Of a stretch of DNA of 18,807 nt, positions 7,552-14,086 are shown one piece after another. The DNA lies in the NCBI GenBank assembly GCA_049431945.1, contig JBMTDJ010000036.1:1-18807 (forward strand), read 5' to 3'. Numbering within the stretch: the first letter of the stretch is position 1; each line of letters starts with the position of its first letter. Both the position numbers and the translations under genes were made by a program. A model generated the notes under the pieces. The model was not told the origin of the DNA, did no database searches, and worked only from the letters and a program-made list of their open reading frames with translations. Source of the DNA: Mxb001 sp049431945 (lineage in GTDB: Bacteria; Actinomycetota; Actinomycetes; S36-B12).

Positions 7552-7571
7552 TGTGGATAACTTGTGGATAA
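7552..7571 (-). promoter_or_regulatory. Two tandem perfect DnaA boxes between parA and parB
   Basis: The minus strand carries TTATCCACA at 7571-7563 and again at 7560-7552, in the same orientation and 11 bp apart, about one helical turn. Both match the classical nine-base DnaA box exactly. The first begins directly after the TAG stop of parA (7574-7572), and the pair ends roughly 10 bp before the parB ribosome-binding site. They fill most of the 41-bp gap. DnaA binding here could affect parB expression or titrate DnaA; that is inference. Confidence 0.8.
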
Positions 7572-8366
7572 CTAGGCATTGGCGGTGTCCAGATCCCGGG
7601 CCGCCTGTACGTAGGCGAGCGCACCTGACGATGAGGAGTCATAGGCGAGGACAGTCTGCCCGTAGGAGGGGGCTTCCGATAGCCGTACAGACCTGGGGAT
7701 GACGGTGGGGAGCACCGCGTCGCCGAAGTGGGCTCGGACCTCCTGGACCACCTGGGAGGACAGGCGAGTGCGCCCGTCATACATCGTCAGCAGGACAGCA
7801 CCCACCCGCAGATCGGGGTTGAGGTGCTTGGTCACCAGGTCGACCGTGCGCAGGAGTTGGGAGACGCCCTCGAGGGCGTAGTACTCGCACTGGATCGGCA
7901 GCAGGAGTTCACGGGCCGCGACAAGGGCATTGAGGGTGAGCAGGCCCAGGCTGGGAGGGCAGTCGATGATGACGTAGTCGAGGGGCCGACCCTGGCTGGC
8001 CTCGAAATCGACAAGGAACGCCTGGATTGCCCGGTCGAGGCGGCCCTCACGGGCCACGAGCGAGACCAACTCGATCTCAGCTCCCGCGAGGTCGATGGTC
8101 GCCGGCGCCGCCCACAGGTGACCGCCCCCCTCCTCGGTAGGGGCGACGATGTCGGCCAGTGGCACGTCCTGAGTGAGGACCTCATAGGTGCTGAGCACCC
8201 CGCTGTGGTGCTCCAGGCCCAGGGCGGTCGAGGCGTTCCCCTGGGGGTCGAGGTCGATGACGAGCACGTCCCGGCCATCCGCAGCGAGGGCCGCGGCGAG
8301 ATTGACGGTGGTGGTGGTCTTGCCCACCCCGCCCTTCTGGTTGGCGACCGCCAGGACCCGGGTCAT
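7572..8366 (-). CDS. parA: ParA chromosome-partitioning ATPase
   Basis: The protein has 264 residues and is a MinD/ParA-type deviant Walker ATPase. KGGVGKTT (11-18) contains both the signature lysine and the P-loop lysine; VIDLDPQGNAS and YVIIDCPPSLG are the switch I and Walker B regions. ParA binds DNA non-specifically in its ATP dimer form and positions ParB-parS complexes. Many actinobacterial ParA proteins carry an N-terminal extension of some tens of residues; this one starts almost at the P-loop. In the same frame upstream there is a stop at 8444-8442 and no ATG, GTG or TTG between it and 8366, so the short form is real as sequenced. The ribosome-binding site is weak. Upstream lie two parS sites and the GGDEF gene rather than the usual rsmG. 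Confidence 0.96.
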   Translation of the reverse strand: MTRVLAVANQKGGVGKTTTTVNLAAALAADGRDVLVIDLDPQGNASTALGLEHHSGVLSTYEVLTQDVPLADIVAPTEEGGGHLWAAPATIDLAGAEIELVSLVAREGRLDRAIQAFLVDFEASQGRPLDYVIIDCPPSLGLLTLNALVAARELLLPIQCEYYALEGVSQLLRTVDLVTKHLNPDLRVGAVLLTMYDGRTRLSSQVVQEVRAHFGDAVLPTVIPRSVRLSEAPSYGQTVLAYDSSSSGALAYVQAARDLDTANA

Positions 8367-8405
8367 CGGGCCCCGTCCGACGAGGGCATCCGATTGTCCT
8401 CTCGG

Positions 8406-8426
8406 GGCCAGCCCAGGCCGGTGAGG
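8406..8426. repeat. 21-bp direct repeat, copy 1 (flanks the parS pair)
   Basis: This 21-bp stretch, beginning GGCCAGCCCAGGCCGG, recurs perfectly at 8481-8501 in the same orientation. The two copies bracket both parS sites. Copy 1 lies 40 bp upstream of the parA start. Confidence 0.85.
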
Positions 8427-8437
8427 AGGGGCGCGTC

Positions 8438-8453
8438 TGTTTCACGGGAAACA
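8438..8453. promoter_or_regulatory. parS: parS site 1 (one mismatch)
   Basis: The sequence TGTTTCACGGGAAACA matches the 16-bp parS consensus TGTTTCACGTGAAACA at 15 of 16 positions (G for T at position 10, which breaks the central symmetry). It lies 27 bp from the second site in the parA upstream region and should be a ParB loading site. Binding may be weaker than at a perfect site. Confidence 0.88.
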
Positions 8454-8464
8454 TCTGGCGTGCT

Positions 8465-8480
8465 CGTTTCACGTGAAACA
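8465..8480. promoter_or_regulatory. parS: parS site 2 (perfect 14-bp core)
   Basis: The sequence CGTTTCACGTGAAACA contains the perfect palindromic core GTTTCACGTGAAAC and differs from the 16-bp consensus only at its first base. With the site at 8438 it forms a small parS cluster upstream of parA, about 5.7 kb from dnaA, the usual origin-proximal location. Confidence 0.92.
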
Positions 8481-8501
8481 GGCCAGCCCAGGCCGGTGAG
8501 G
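8481..8501. repeat. 21-bp direct repeat, copy 2 (flanks the parS pair)
   Basis: A perfect second copy of the repeat at 8406-8426. It begins one base after parS site 2. The rest of the parA upstream region (8502-8581) holds nothing further that I can identify. The whole 215-bp gap (8367-8581) has no convincing gene. Confidence 0.85.
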
Positions 8502-8581
8502 GCGTTGCTTGGCGACGTCACGAGCGACATTGTGCACCGCCCTGAGCCGCTGGACCGAGGCGCCCTCGTACGCGGCCCAAA

Positions 8582-9442
8582 CTAGAGCCGGTAGTCCACG
8601 CCCAGTGTGCCTACACCACTGGAGCGCCCCTTGTACATGGCTCGATCCGCGCCCACGATGGCCGGGTCCAGTCCGAGAGCTGCCTCGAAGGGCGCCGCGC
8701 CAGCCGACAGCGACACCGGGACCATTCCTGCCGACGTGGACATAGGACTGGACGACACGTGGTCGATCACTCGCTGCGCAACCCCGATCCCGCCCTCGAA
8801 CGGGGTCCTCAACACCAGGAGGAATTCGTCCCCACCCCAACGTGCGATGAAGTCGCCTTGGGCGAGGCCGCTGGACAGCCGACCGGCAATTCCCTTGAGG
8901 AACTCATCGCCCACGACGTGGCCATAGCGGTCGTTGACGTCCTTAAATCGGTCGCAGTCAAGCACGACAACGGTGCCTTCCGTAGGCGGATTCACCGCCA
9001 AGTTCTCGATGAGGCCGCGCCTGTTGAGCAGGCCCGTGAGGTAGTCGCGCCCAGCCTGCAGTCGGAGGAAGTCAGCTTCGGCAGCAGTCTGTTGGGCGCG
9101 GCGGAACTGCTCATCCCTGCGTTGGCGGACGTACGCCGCCACGACAGCCACCACGCCAGCAGCCGCGATGATTCCGAGGCGTACCGTCTGAGCGGGGACA
9201 TTGCCGTCTGCCGACATCAGGCCGAAGGCCAAGGCCGAGCACCACGTGATCACTGAGGTGACGGCGGTCATGATCGGGGTGCCGAAGATCGCTGCGAAGA
9301 GCGGCACGGCTGTGAGGACACCGACGTACGCGGTCTTGGGCCCCTCAAGCAGATCAGCCCCGAGGATGAGAGCGATGAGCACGCACGGAACGACGACTGC
9401 GAGCCACCACGATCCCGAGGATGCGCTCTGGCGACGACTCAT
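8582..9442 (-). CDS. Membrane GGDEF-domain diguanylate cyclase
   Basis: The protein has 286 residues from the ATG at 9442 (MSRRQS); the longer frame to 9535 would run into the GAF gene and is less likely. Three or four hydrophobic segments (about 12-32, 38-54, 57-76 and 88-105) anchor it in the membrane. A short coiled linker (about 106-130) leads to the GGDEF domain: DYLTGLLNRR (133-142), DCDRFKDVND (162-171) and the intact active loop RWGGDEF (201-207). It should make cyclic di-GMP from two GTP. The RxxD inhibitory site normally five residues before GGDEF reads AQGD here, so product feedback inhibition through that site is probably lost. It is the third gene of an EAL-GAF-GGDEF set, 22 bp after the GAF gene and just upstream of the parS region. 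Confidence 0.92.
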   Translation of the reverse strand: MSRRQSASSGSWWLAVVVPCVLIALILGADLLEGPKTAYVGVLTAVPLFAAIFGTPIMTAVTSVITWCSALAFGLMSADGNVPAQTVRLGIIAAAGVVAVVAAYVRQRRDEQFRRAQQTAAEADFLRLQAGRDYLTGLLNRRGLIENLAVNPPTEGTVVVLDCDRFKDVNDRYGHVVGDEFLKGIAGRLSSGLAQGDFIARWGGDEFLLVLRTPFEGGIGVAQRVIDHVSSSPMSTSAGMVPVSLSAGAAPFEAALGLDPAIVGADRAMYKGRSSGVGTLGVDYRL

Positions 9443-9464
9443 CCCTTGAGTCTGACGTAGGAAC

Positions 9465-10004
9465 TCAGTGGTCGCGCGCGGAATCGGCAAGCGACGCGAC
9501 AGCGACACGCAGCAGGCGCTGCACGCGAATCTCACGGATCACCAACGCAGCAAGCTCGTGAAGGATCTCGCGCTGCCGTGACGTGAGTGGTTCACGCGCA
9601 ACGAAGTCGATCAAGCAGAGTGATCCGATCCTCACTCCGTCGTAGACCAGGGGAGCCCCCGCGTAGTAGCGGATGTGAGGCTCGTCGGTGACCAGCGGGT
9701 TGCCCGAAAAGCGGGGGTCTGCGACCGCATCGACGACCTCGAAGATCTCGTCCGCGAGGATGGTGTAGTTGCAGAAGGCCACATCACGCGAGGTCTCGCA
9801 CACGTCGAGGCCTTCGATGCTCTTGAACCACTGACGCTCCTCAGCCACCAGCGACACCAGCGCAACCGGGACGTCAAAGATGCCGCGGCAGAGGGTGACC
9901 ACGCGGTCGAGGTTCTCGTCCGGAGCGGTGTCGAGGATCGCCAGATCAGCGAGAAATGAGACGCGCTTCTCGTCATCGTCGGGCCTAGGGAACGTCGATG
10001 TCAT
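9465..10004 (-). CDS. Stand-alone GAF-domain sensor protein
   Basis: The protein has 179 residues, nearly all one GAF domain. Recognisable family segments are DLAILDTAPDENLDRVV, VPVALVSLVAEERQWFKS, DPRFSGNPLVTDEPHIRYYAGAPL and GSLCLIDF. This subtype usually forms the N-terminal sensor of GGDEF or histidine kinase proteins, but here it ends soon after the GAF core with a helix, and the output domain is in the next gene. No transmembrane segment is visible, so it is cytoplasmic. Its ATG overlaps the stop of the EAL gene as ATGA, and the GGDEF gene follows after 22 bp. It probably regulates one or both neighbours by protein contact; the ligand is unknown. Confidence 0.9.
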   Translation of the reverse strand: MTSTFPRPDDDEKRVSFLADLAILDTAPDENLDRVVTLCRGIFDVPVALVSLVAEERQWFKSIEGLDVCETSRDVAFCNYTILADEIFEVVDAVADPRFSGNPLVTDEPHIRYYAGAPLVYDGVRIGSLCLIDFVAREPLTSRQREILHELAALVIREIRVQRLLRVAVASLADSARDH

Positions 10005-10714
10005 GACAGGGCATCCTCGGTCGGCGGTGCCACAAGAGAAGCCAAGGGGGCGGGCATGCCGCAGTAGTAGCCCTGGAAGCTACGGAAGCCCAACTCCTTG
10101 AGGATGTCCAGTACTTCCTCGGTCTCCACACCCTCGACGATATGCGCCTTGCCGAGGACCTGCAGCATCTCGCGAACAAGCCTTAACGTCTTGCGCTTCT
10201 CGGCGCGCGACGGCAAGTCAAAGACCAGGGACCTGTCGAGTTTGATGATGTCGAAGTCGTAGTCGGTCAGCAGGGACATGCCGTTGAGCCCAGTGCCGAA
10301 ATCGTCGAGCGCCGAAGTATGCCCGAGTGTGCGGATGTCGCGCAGCAAGTGGTTGGATGCACCGACAGGTGGCATGGGGTAGGTCTCGGTGAACTCGAAG
10401 GTCGTCGGCGCACTCGCCTGGGACACGAGATCCAAGAATCGGGTGCGTGCTTCCTCTGTCTCGACGACGCGATTGTGCACGTTGATCGACACGCGTGCGC
10501 CCATGTGGTCGTGGATCGCATGCTGCAAGCGGATCTGCCACGCAAGGATGTCGAACTGATCCTCGACAGACAATGAAGAGAAGAACTCCTCGGTCTGCCG
10601 GGAAACATCGGGCTTGCTCAGGACTTCCCCGGAAGCCTGATCAGGGTCGTCGAGCAGCAGGTACGGCTGGAAGTACGGCGTCAGCCGTACGCCGCTTACC
10701 TCGGTATCGAGCAC
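10001..10714 (-). CDS. EAL-domain cyclic-di-GMP phosphodiesterase
   Basis: The protein has 237 residues, a single EAL domain with no sensor or membrane part. The signature motif is EVL (Glu30) in place of EAL, keeping the metal-binding glutamate. Other catalytic positions are present: Asn78 (SINVH), Glu107 (EFTE), the Asp137-Asp138 pair in DDFGTG, Lys158 (IIKLD), Glu194 and Glu197 (VEGVE), and Gln214 (FQGY). It is therefore likely to hydrolyse c-di-GMP to pGpG. The start is a GTG at 10714 preceded by GAGG; an ATG two bases earlier is out of frame and soon stops. It is first of the EAL-GAF-GGDEF run, 75 bp after rsmG, and overlaps the GAF gene by four bases. Confidence 0.9.
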   Translation of the reverse strand: MLDTEVSGVRLTPYFQPYLLLDDPDQASGEVLSKPDVSRQTEEFFSSLSVEDQFDILAWQIRLQHAIHDHMGARVSINVHNRVVETEEARTRFLDLVSQASAPTTFEFTETYPMPPVGASNHLLRDIRTLGHTSALDDFGTGLNGMSLLTDYDFDIIKLDRSLVFDLPSRAEKRKTLRLVREMLQVLGKAHIVEGVETEEVLDILKELGFRSFQGYYCGMPAPLASLVAPPTEDALS

Positions 10715-10789
10715 ATCGACCTCGCAGACTCCCGTGAGCCATGTGGTTCGCCCCCATCATGACAGAGGCCCTCGTGCGGCGTCGCTGCT

Positions 10790-11446
10790 TCAGGACTTCA
10801 CTGCACGAACGACGGTGGTAGGCGGCTCAACCACACCGAGCCCGCACTCGACCACCTCGACGCGCACGATGCCCAGTCGCTCCAAGACGGTTGCAGACGC
10901 CTGGACTTCCTCCGCCGCCGAGCGTCCTTTGAGAGCGATCAATTCACCGCCCGACTGCACGAGAGGAACGGTCCATCCCGCGAGACGCTCGAGTGGAGCC
11001 ACAGCCCGTGCGGTCACGACACGTGCGCGCAGGGAGGTCACAGGCCCGCGACCACGCACGATGTCTTCGGCTCGTGCGCGCACCACCTGAACGCGGGAGA
11101 CAAGGTCAAGTTCCGCCACGACCTCCTCCAGGAATGTTGCCCTGCGCTGCAACGGCTCCAGGCATGTCACATGCAGATCTGGCCGCGCTATCGCCCACAC
11201 GATCCCAGGCAGGCCCGCGCCGGATCCGACATCGATGACATCGGCATCGGTGGGAACCATCGGCACGACGACGGCGCAGTTGAGCAGGTGCCGATCCCAC
11301 AGGCGCGGCACCTCCCGTGGACCGATGAGGCCGCGCTCGACCCCTGCCGATGCCAGCAGTGCCGCATAGCGGCCCATCTGTGCGCGCTGGCTGGCGTCCG
11401 GCAGGACGTCAGCCAGTGTCGATGGTGGCGCGGGGAGTTCCTCCAC
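10790..11446 (-). CDS. rsmG: RsmG (GidB) 16S rRNA guanine-N7 methyltransferase
   Basis: The protein has 218 residues, as expected for the family. The SAM-binding motif I is IDVGSGAGLPG (71-81), preceded by the family segment LWDRHLLNCA (49-58). RsmG methylates N7 of G527 (E. coli numbering) in 16S rRNA; loss gives low-level streptomycin resistance in several bacteria. The start is GTG at 11446, eight bases after the jag stop, with no strong ribosome-binding site, so translation may depend on coupling. Its place between jag and the partition genes is the conserved one, except that the c-di-GMP trio now separates it from parA. Confidence 0.96.
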   Translation of the reverse strand: MEELPAPPSTLADVLPDASQRAQMGRYAALLASAGVERGLIGPREVPRLWDRHLLNCAVVVPMVPTDADVIDVGSGAGLPGIVWAIARPDLHVTCLEPLQRRATFLEEVVAELDLVSRVQVVRARAEDIVRGRGPVTSLRARVVTARAVAPLERLAGWTVPLVQSGGELIALKGRSAAEEVQASATVLERLGIVRVEVVECGLGVVEPPTTVVRAVKS

Positions 11447-11454
11447 GTGATGAA

Positions 11455-11949
11455 TCAGGAGGCAGGCTTGATGACGATCCGGCGATCGGGATCCACGCCC
11501 TCGGACTCGCTCACCAGACCCGACGCGGTGACCACATCGTGGACGACCTTGCGCTCAAAGGCATTCATCGCCGCGAGACGCACCGGCTCACCGGTCGACT
11601 TCACTTCGTCGATGGCGGTGGCCGCCAATGCCTCGAGTTCCTTGCGACGACCGAGTCGGAAGCCGGCCACATCGAGCATGAGGCGAGAGCGCTGCCCGGT
11701 CGCCTGCGCTGCAGCAAGGCGCGCTAACTCCTGGAGTGCGTCGAGCACCTTCCCGTCATCGCCCACGAGCGTGCCGAGTTCGCCGGCGGTCACCTCGACG
11801 ATCGACACCTGCGCCCGATCGCCCTCGACGTCGATGTCGATATCGCCATCGAGGTCCGCGATGTCCAGCAGACCCTCGAGGTAGTCGGCCGCCGCGTCAC
11901 CTTCCTTTTCGAGCAGGTCGGCTGCGGGAGCCTCGGTCTCGGTGCTCAT
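11455..11949 (-). CDS. jag: Jag/KhpB RNA-binding protein (KH and R3H domains)
   Basis: The protein has 164 residues. An acidic N-terminal tail (1-45) precedes a KH-like domain with the loop TLVGDDGKVLDALQ (60-73) and an R3H domain carrying ERKVVHD, in which Arg133 and His137 make the RxxxH motif. Jag/KhpB proteins bind RNA with KhpA and affect cell division and envelope growth in Gram-positive bacteria. The short form without a Jag-N domain is usual in actinomycetes. The ATG overlaps the yidC stop as ATGA (11946-11949), indicating coupling. Confidence 0.95.
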   Translation of the reverse strand: MSTETEAPAADLLEKEGDAAADYLEGLLDIADLDGDIDIDVEGDRAQVSIVEVTAGELGTLVGDDGKVLDALQELARLAAAQATGQRSRLMLDVAGFRLGRRKELEALAATAIDEVKSTGEPVRLAAMNAFERKVVHDVVTASGLVSESEGVDPDRRIVIKPAS

Positions 11950-12971
11950 GACGTTCCCTTCGTGGACGTGCCGGCGGCCTTGCCGCCCTTGCTTCGTTTG
12001 GACTTGGGCTGACGCTTCGGCTGCACGCGGGGCGTAGGGGCTGCCGGCTCCTCCGCGGCCTCCGGCTCTGGCGCCTCTCCGCTCTTAATCCCCTTGCGTT
12101 TGGCCTTCTCCGCCTTGCGCGCCTCCCATGCATCGAATGCGGGGGTGCCGGGCTGCGGATTGTTGCGGATGACGTAGAACTGCTGGCCCATCGTCCAGAG
12201 GTTGGTGGTGAGCCAGTAGATGAGGACACCGATCGGGAAGTTGATGCCACCGACGGCGAAGATGAGCGGGAAGACGTACAGCAAGATCTTCTGCTGCTTC
12301 ACGAACGGGTTGTCGGGCGCGGAGTTCTTGACGATGAGCTGACGCTGTGTGAGGAAGGTCGTCGCCGTCATCAAGATGATGAGGATCATCGACAGCACGC
12401 GTGTGTTGAGTGGGTTGAAGCCGTCGGCCGCCACCTCGTCGGCGCCCATGAAATAGCCGTAGAGGGGTACACCGAAGATCGACGCATCGTGTGCCTGCGG
12501 GAGCAGGGCGGCGTACTGCTCCCATGCGAAAACGCCTGGAGCGGTGTAGCCCGGGTCATCCGTGTTGTACATGGCGATGCCCTGGAGCACCCGGAAGAGG
12601 GCGAAGAAGATAGGCGCCTGCAGCAGGATCGGCAGGCAGGATGCAAGAGGGTTGGTACCCGTCTCGCGGTAGACCTTCATCATCTCCTGCGACTGCTTCT
12701 CGCGATCGCCGGCGTACTTCTTCTGGATCTCCTTGATGCGCGGCTGGATGATCTGCATGTTGCGCTGCGCCTTGATCTGCTTGACGAAGAGCGGGATCAG
12801 CAGGATGCGGATAACCACCACGAGGCCGACGATCGAGAACGTCCAGGTCCACCCACTAGCCGGGTCCATGCCGATAGCGGAGAAGACCGCGTGGAACTGC
12901 ACCAGGACCCAGCTAACGCCGGTGCCGATCCAATCGATGATGAACAAGTGCGCTCCCAGGACAGGCGGCAC
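11946..12971 (-). CDS. yidC: YidC/Oxa1 membrane protein insertase
   Basis: Up to 341 residues. An N-terminal hydrophobic segment (VSWVLVQFHAVF) is followed by the core: VVVIRILLIPLFVKQ with the conserved groove arginine, the cytoplasmic helical hairpin (QIIQPRIKEIQKKY to MMKVYRETGTNPLASCLPILLQAP), then further membrane segments, and a basic lysine-rich tail that could contact the ribosome. It inserts membrane proteins alone or with SecYEG. Two starts are possible: GTG at 12971, or TTG at 12947, which has GGGAG at a good distance and gives MFIIDWIG; the latter would trim eight residues. It lies 20 bp after the yidD stop and overlaps jag, so this is one operon. Confidence 0.95.
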   Translation of the reverse strand: MPPVLGAHLFIIDWIGTGVSWVLVQFHAVFSAIGMDPASGWTWTFSIVGLVVVIRILLIPLFVKQIKAQRNMQIIQPRIKEIQKKYAGDREKQSQEMMKVYRETGTNPLASCLPILLQAPIFFALFRVLQGIAMYNTDDPGYTAPGVFAWEQYAALLPQAHDASIFGVPLYGYFMGADEVAADGFNPLNTRVLSMILIILMTATTFLTQRQLIVKNSAPDNPFVKQQKILLYVFPLIFAVGGINFPIGVLIYWLTTNLWTMGQQFYVIRNNPQPGTPAFDAWEARKAEKAKRKGIKSGEAPEPEAAEEPAAPTPRVQPKRQPKSKRSKGGKAAGTSTKGTS

Positions 12972-12991
12972 TGTGCCGCTAGGGAAGGGTA

Positions 12992-13291
12992 TTAGGCGTG
13001 CGAGTGCCCCGCGACCCTCGGGGTGCCATCGGGGTTGATGTCAGGCCGCCAGGCACCGTGAGCAGGTACCGGGTCCAGGCCACCCGGGGTGAAGGGGTTG
13101 CAGCGCATCACGCGCCATCCCGCGAGAACTGCGCCCTTGGCCGCCCCGTGCACCTGGAGCGCCTCGAATCCGTACGCCGAGCAGCTGGGGTGATAGCGGC
13201 ATGTAGGGGGGAGCATGGGTGAGATCGTGTGACGGTAGACCCAGATGAGCCCGAGCAGGAGTGATCGGATCGGCCAGCCGACCCACCACAT
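12992..13291 (-). other. yidD: YidD domain with possible internal translation start
   Basis: The part from the in-frame ATG at 13291 encodes 99 residues beginning MWWVGWPIRS, a full-length YidD with its N-terminal hydrophobic helix and the CRYHPSCS and CNPFTPGG motifs. GGAG sits four bases upstream of this ATG, a weak but usable ribosome-binding site. Free YidD may therefore be produced in addition to, or instead of, the fusion. The sequence alone cannot decide. Confidence 0.6.
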
Positions 13292-13768
13292 CACGCTCCG
13301 CTGCTGGGTCGTGGCATTCGGGTGCTTTGGTGGTTGCGCCGAGTCTCCATGAGATGGCGTGGGGTCTCCATGAAATGGCGTTGCCGGATCTCCTTCGCGA
13401 TAGACCGGCGAGGCCGACGGAGCAGGCGTCAGTGAGGTGATGCGTGCCAGGGCGCGCTCCAGGTCGAGCGCCAACTGCTGACTCGAGGCCGAGGCCGCTT
13501 CCGGCATCGCGCGTACGACGAGGTCGGTGCCCGCAGGCAGTCGGTCCAAGAGTGGACGCGACACTGATCGCAGACGGCGTACCACCCGATGCCGGGTGAC
13601 GGAATCGCCTACCGCCTTGCTCACCGCAAACGCCGCACGGGCCGAACCAACCCTGTCCGGGTCGGTGTTCACGTGGACGACGAGAGCGCCTCGGCGCGCA
13701 CGGTGGCCCATGCGAATCGTCCGAGAAATGTCGGTACGTGAGGTGAGGCGGTAGCGCGCGGGCAACAT
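12992..13768 (-). CDS. rnpA-yidD: Fused RNase P protein component (RnpA) and membrane insertion factor YidD
   Basis: One uninterrupted reading frame of 258 codons holds two proteins that are normally separate. Residues about 1-112 are RnpA, the protein subunit of RNase P, with the conserved basic segment SVTRHRVVRRLR. A linker of about 45 residues rich in Pro, Ser, Thr and His follows. The remainder is a complete YidD (DUF37), with SPMLPPTCRYHPSCSAYGFEAL and RVMRCNPFTPGG. YidD helps YidC insert membrane proteins. ATG at 13768 is preferred over GTG at 13774 because AGGGTGA lies just upstream. No stop separates the halves, but an internal ATG at 13291 with GGAG upstream could also make free YidD. 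The gene follows rpmH by 21 bp and precedes yidC by 20 bp. Confidence 0.9.
   Translation of the reverse strand: MLPARYRLTSRTDISRTIRMGHRARRGALVVHVNTDPDRVGSARAAFAVSKAVGDSVTRHRVVRRLRSVSRPLLDRLPAGTDLVVRAMPEAASASSQQLALDLERALARITSLTPAPSASPVYREGDPATPFHGDPTPSHGDSAQPPKHPNATTQQRSVMWWVGWPIRSLLLGLIWVYRHTISPMLPPTCRYHPSCSAYGFEALQVHGAAKGAVLAGWRVMRCNPFTPGGLDPVPAHGAWRPDINPDGTPRVAGHSHA
13343..13381 (-). repeat. 21-bp tandem repeat in the RnpA-YidD linker
   Basis: Two 18-base segments (13343-13360 and 13364-13381) match at 17 of 18 positions with a 21-bp period. Because the period is seven codons, the repeat keeps frame and encodes two units of the form TPxHGDx in the linker. It looks like a fairly recent duplication that lengthens the linker without disturbing either domain. 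Confidence 0.75.
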
Positions 13769-13789
13769 GGTCACCCTGCCTGGAAGCGG

Positions 13790-13927
13790 CTAGGCGGACA
13801 GACGAGCGCGCCCCTTGCCACGGCGGGCAGCGAGGATGGCGCGGCCGGCGCGGGTGCGCATGCGAGCGCGGAATCCATGCGTGCGCGCCCGACGACGGTT
13901 ATTGGGCTGGAAGGTGCGCTTCGACAT
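13790..13927 (-). CDS. rpmH: 50S ribosomal protein L34
   Basis: This 45-codon gene encodes MSKRTFQPNNRRRARTHGF and continues as an arginine-rich chain ending in ARLSA, the typical L34 sequence and length. L34 is a small structural protein of the large ribosomal subunit. The ATG at 13927 is preceded by AGGAGCAGGAC. It is the first gene of the leftward operon and is divergent from dnaA. The rnpA start follows 21 bp later, the conserved rpmH-rnpA pairing. Confidence 0.97.
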   Translation of the reverse strand: MSKRTFQPNNRRRARTHGFRARMRTRAGRAILAARRGKGRARLSA

Positions 13928-13977
13928 GTCCTGCTCCTGCTCGATGACGGTCACGGACATCGCCCGTGAGCCCCATG

Positions 13978-14006
13978 AGGTTACCCGTGTGGTCTGAAGC
14001 GATCAA
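13978..14006 (-). promoter_or_regulatory. Candidate promoter of the rpmH operon
   Basis: On the minus strand TTGATC (14006-14001) and TAACCT (13983-13978) are separated by exactly 17 bp, a good match to a housekeeping sigma factor promoter. It would give a leader of roughly 45 bases before rpmH and could drive rpmH, rnpA-yidD, yidC, jag and rsmG. Confidence 0.6.
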
Positions 14007-14059
14007 ATCCAGTGTCGCCTCGCGCCCATCATGGCCGCATTCCGGCCACTCCATCGCAG

Positions 14060-14068
14060 TGATCCACA
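14060..14068 (+). promoter_or_regulatory. DnaA box upstream of dnaA
   Basis: The sequence TGATCCACA differs from TTATCCACA at one base. It is one of at least three near-consensus DnaA boxes in the 276-bp gap between rpmH and dnaA, which suggests DnaA binding at its own promoter. Confidence 0.5.
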
Positions 14069-14086
14069 GTCGGGTTCAGGTGACCC

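Noticed and set aside
8469..8840. Minus-strand open frame across the parA upstream region and the end of the GGDEF gene
   Set aside because: Overlaps the GGDEF domain in another frame, has no family resemblance, and shows shadow composition.
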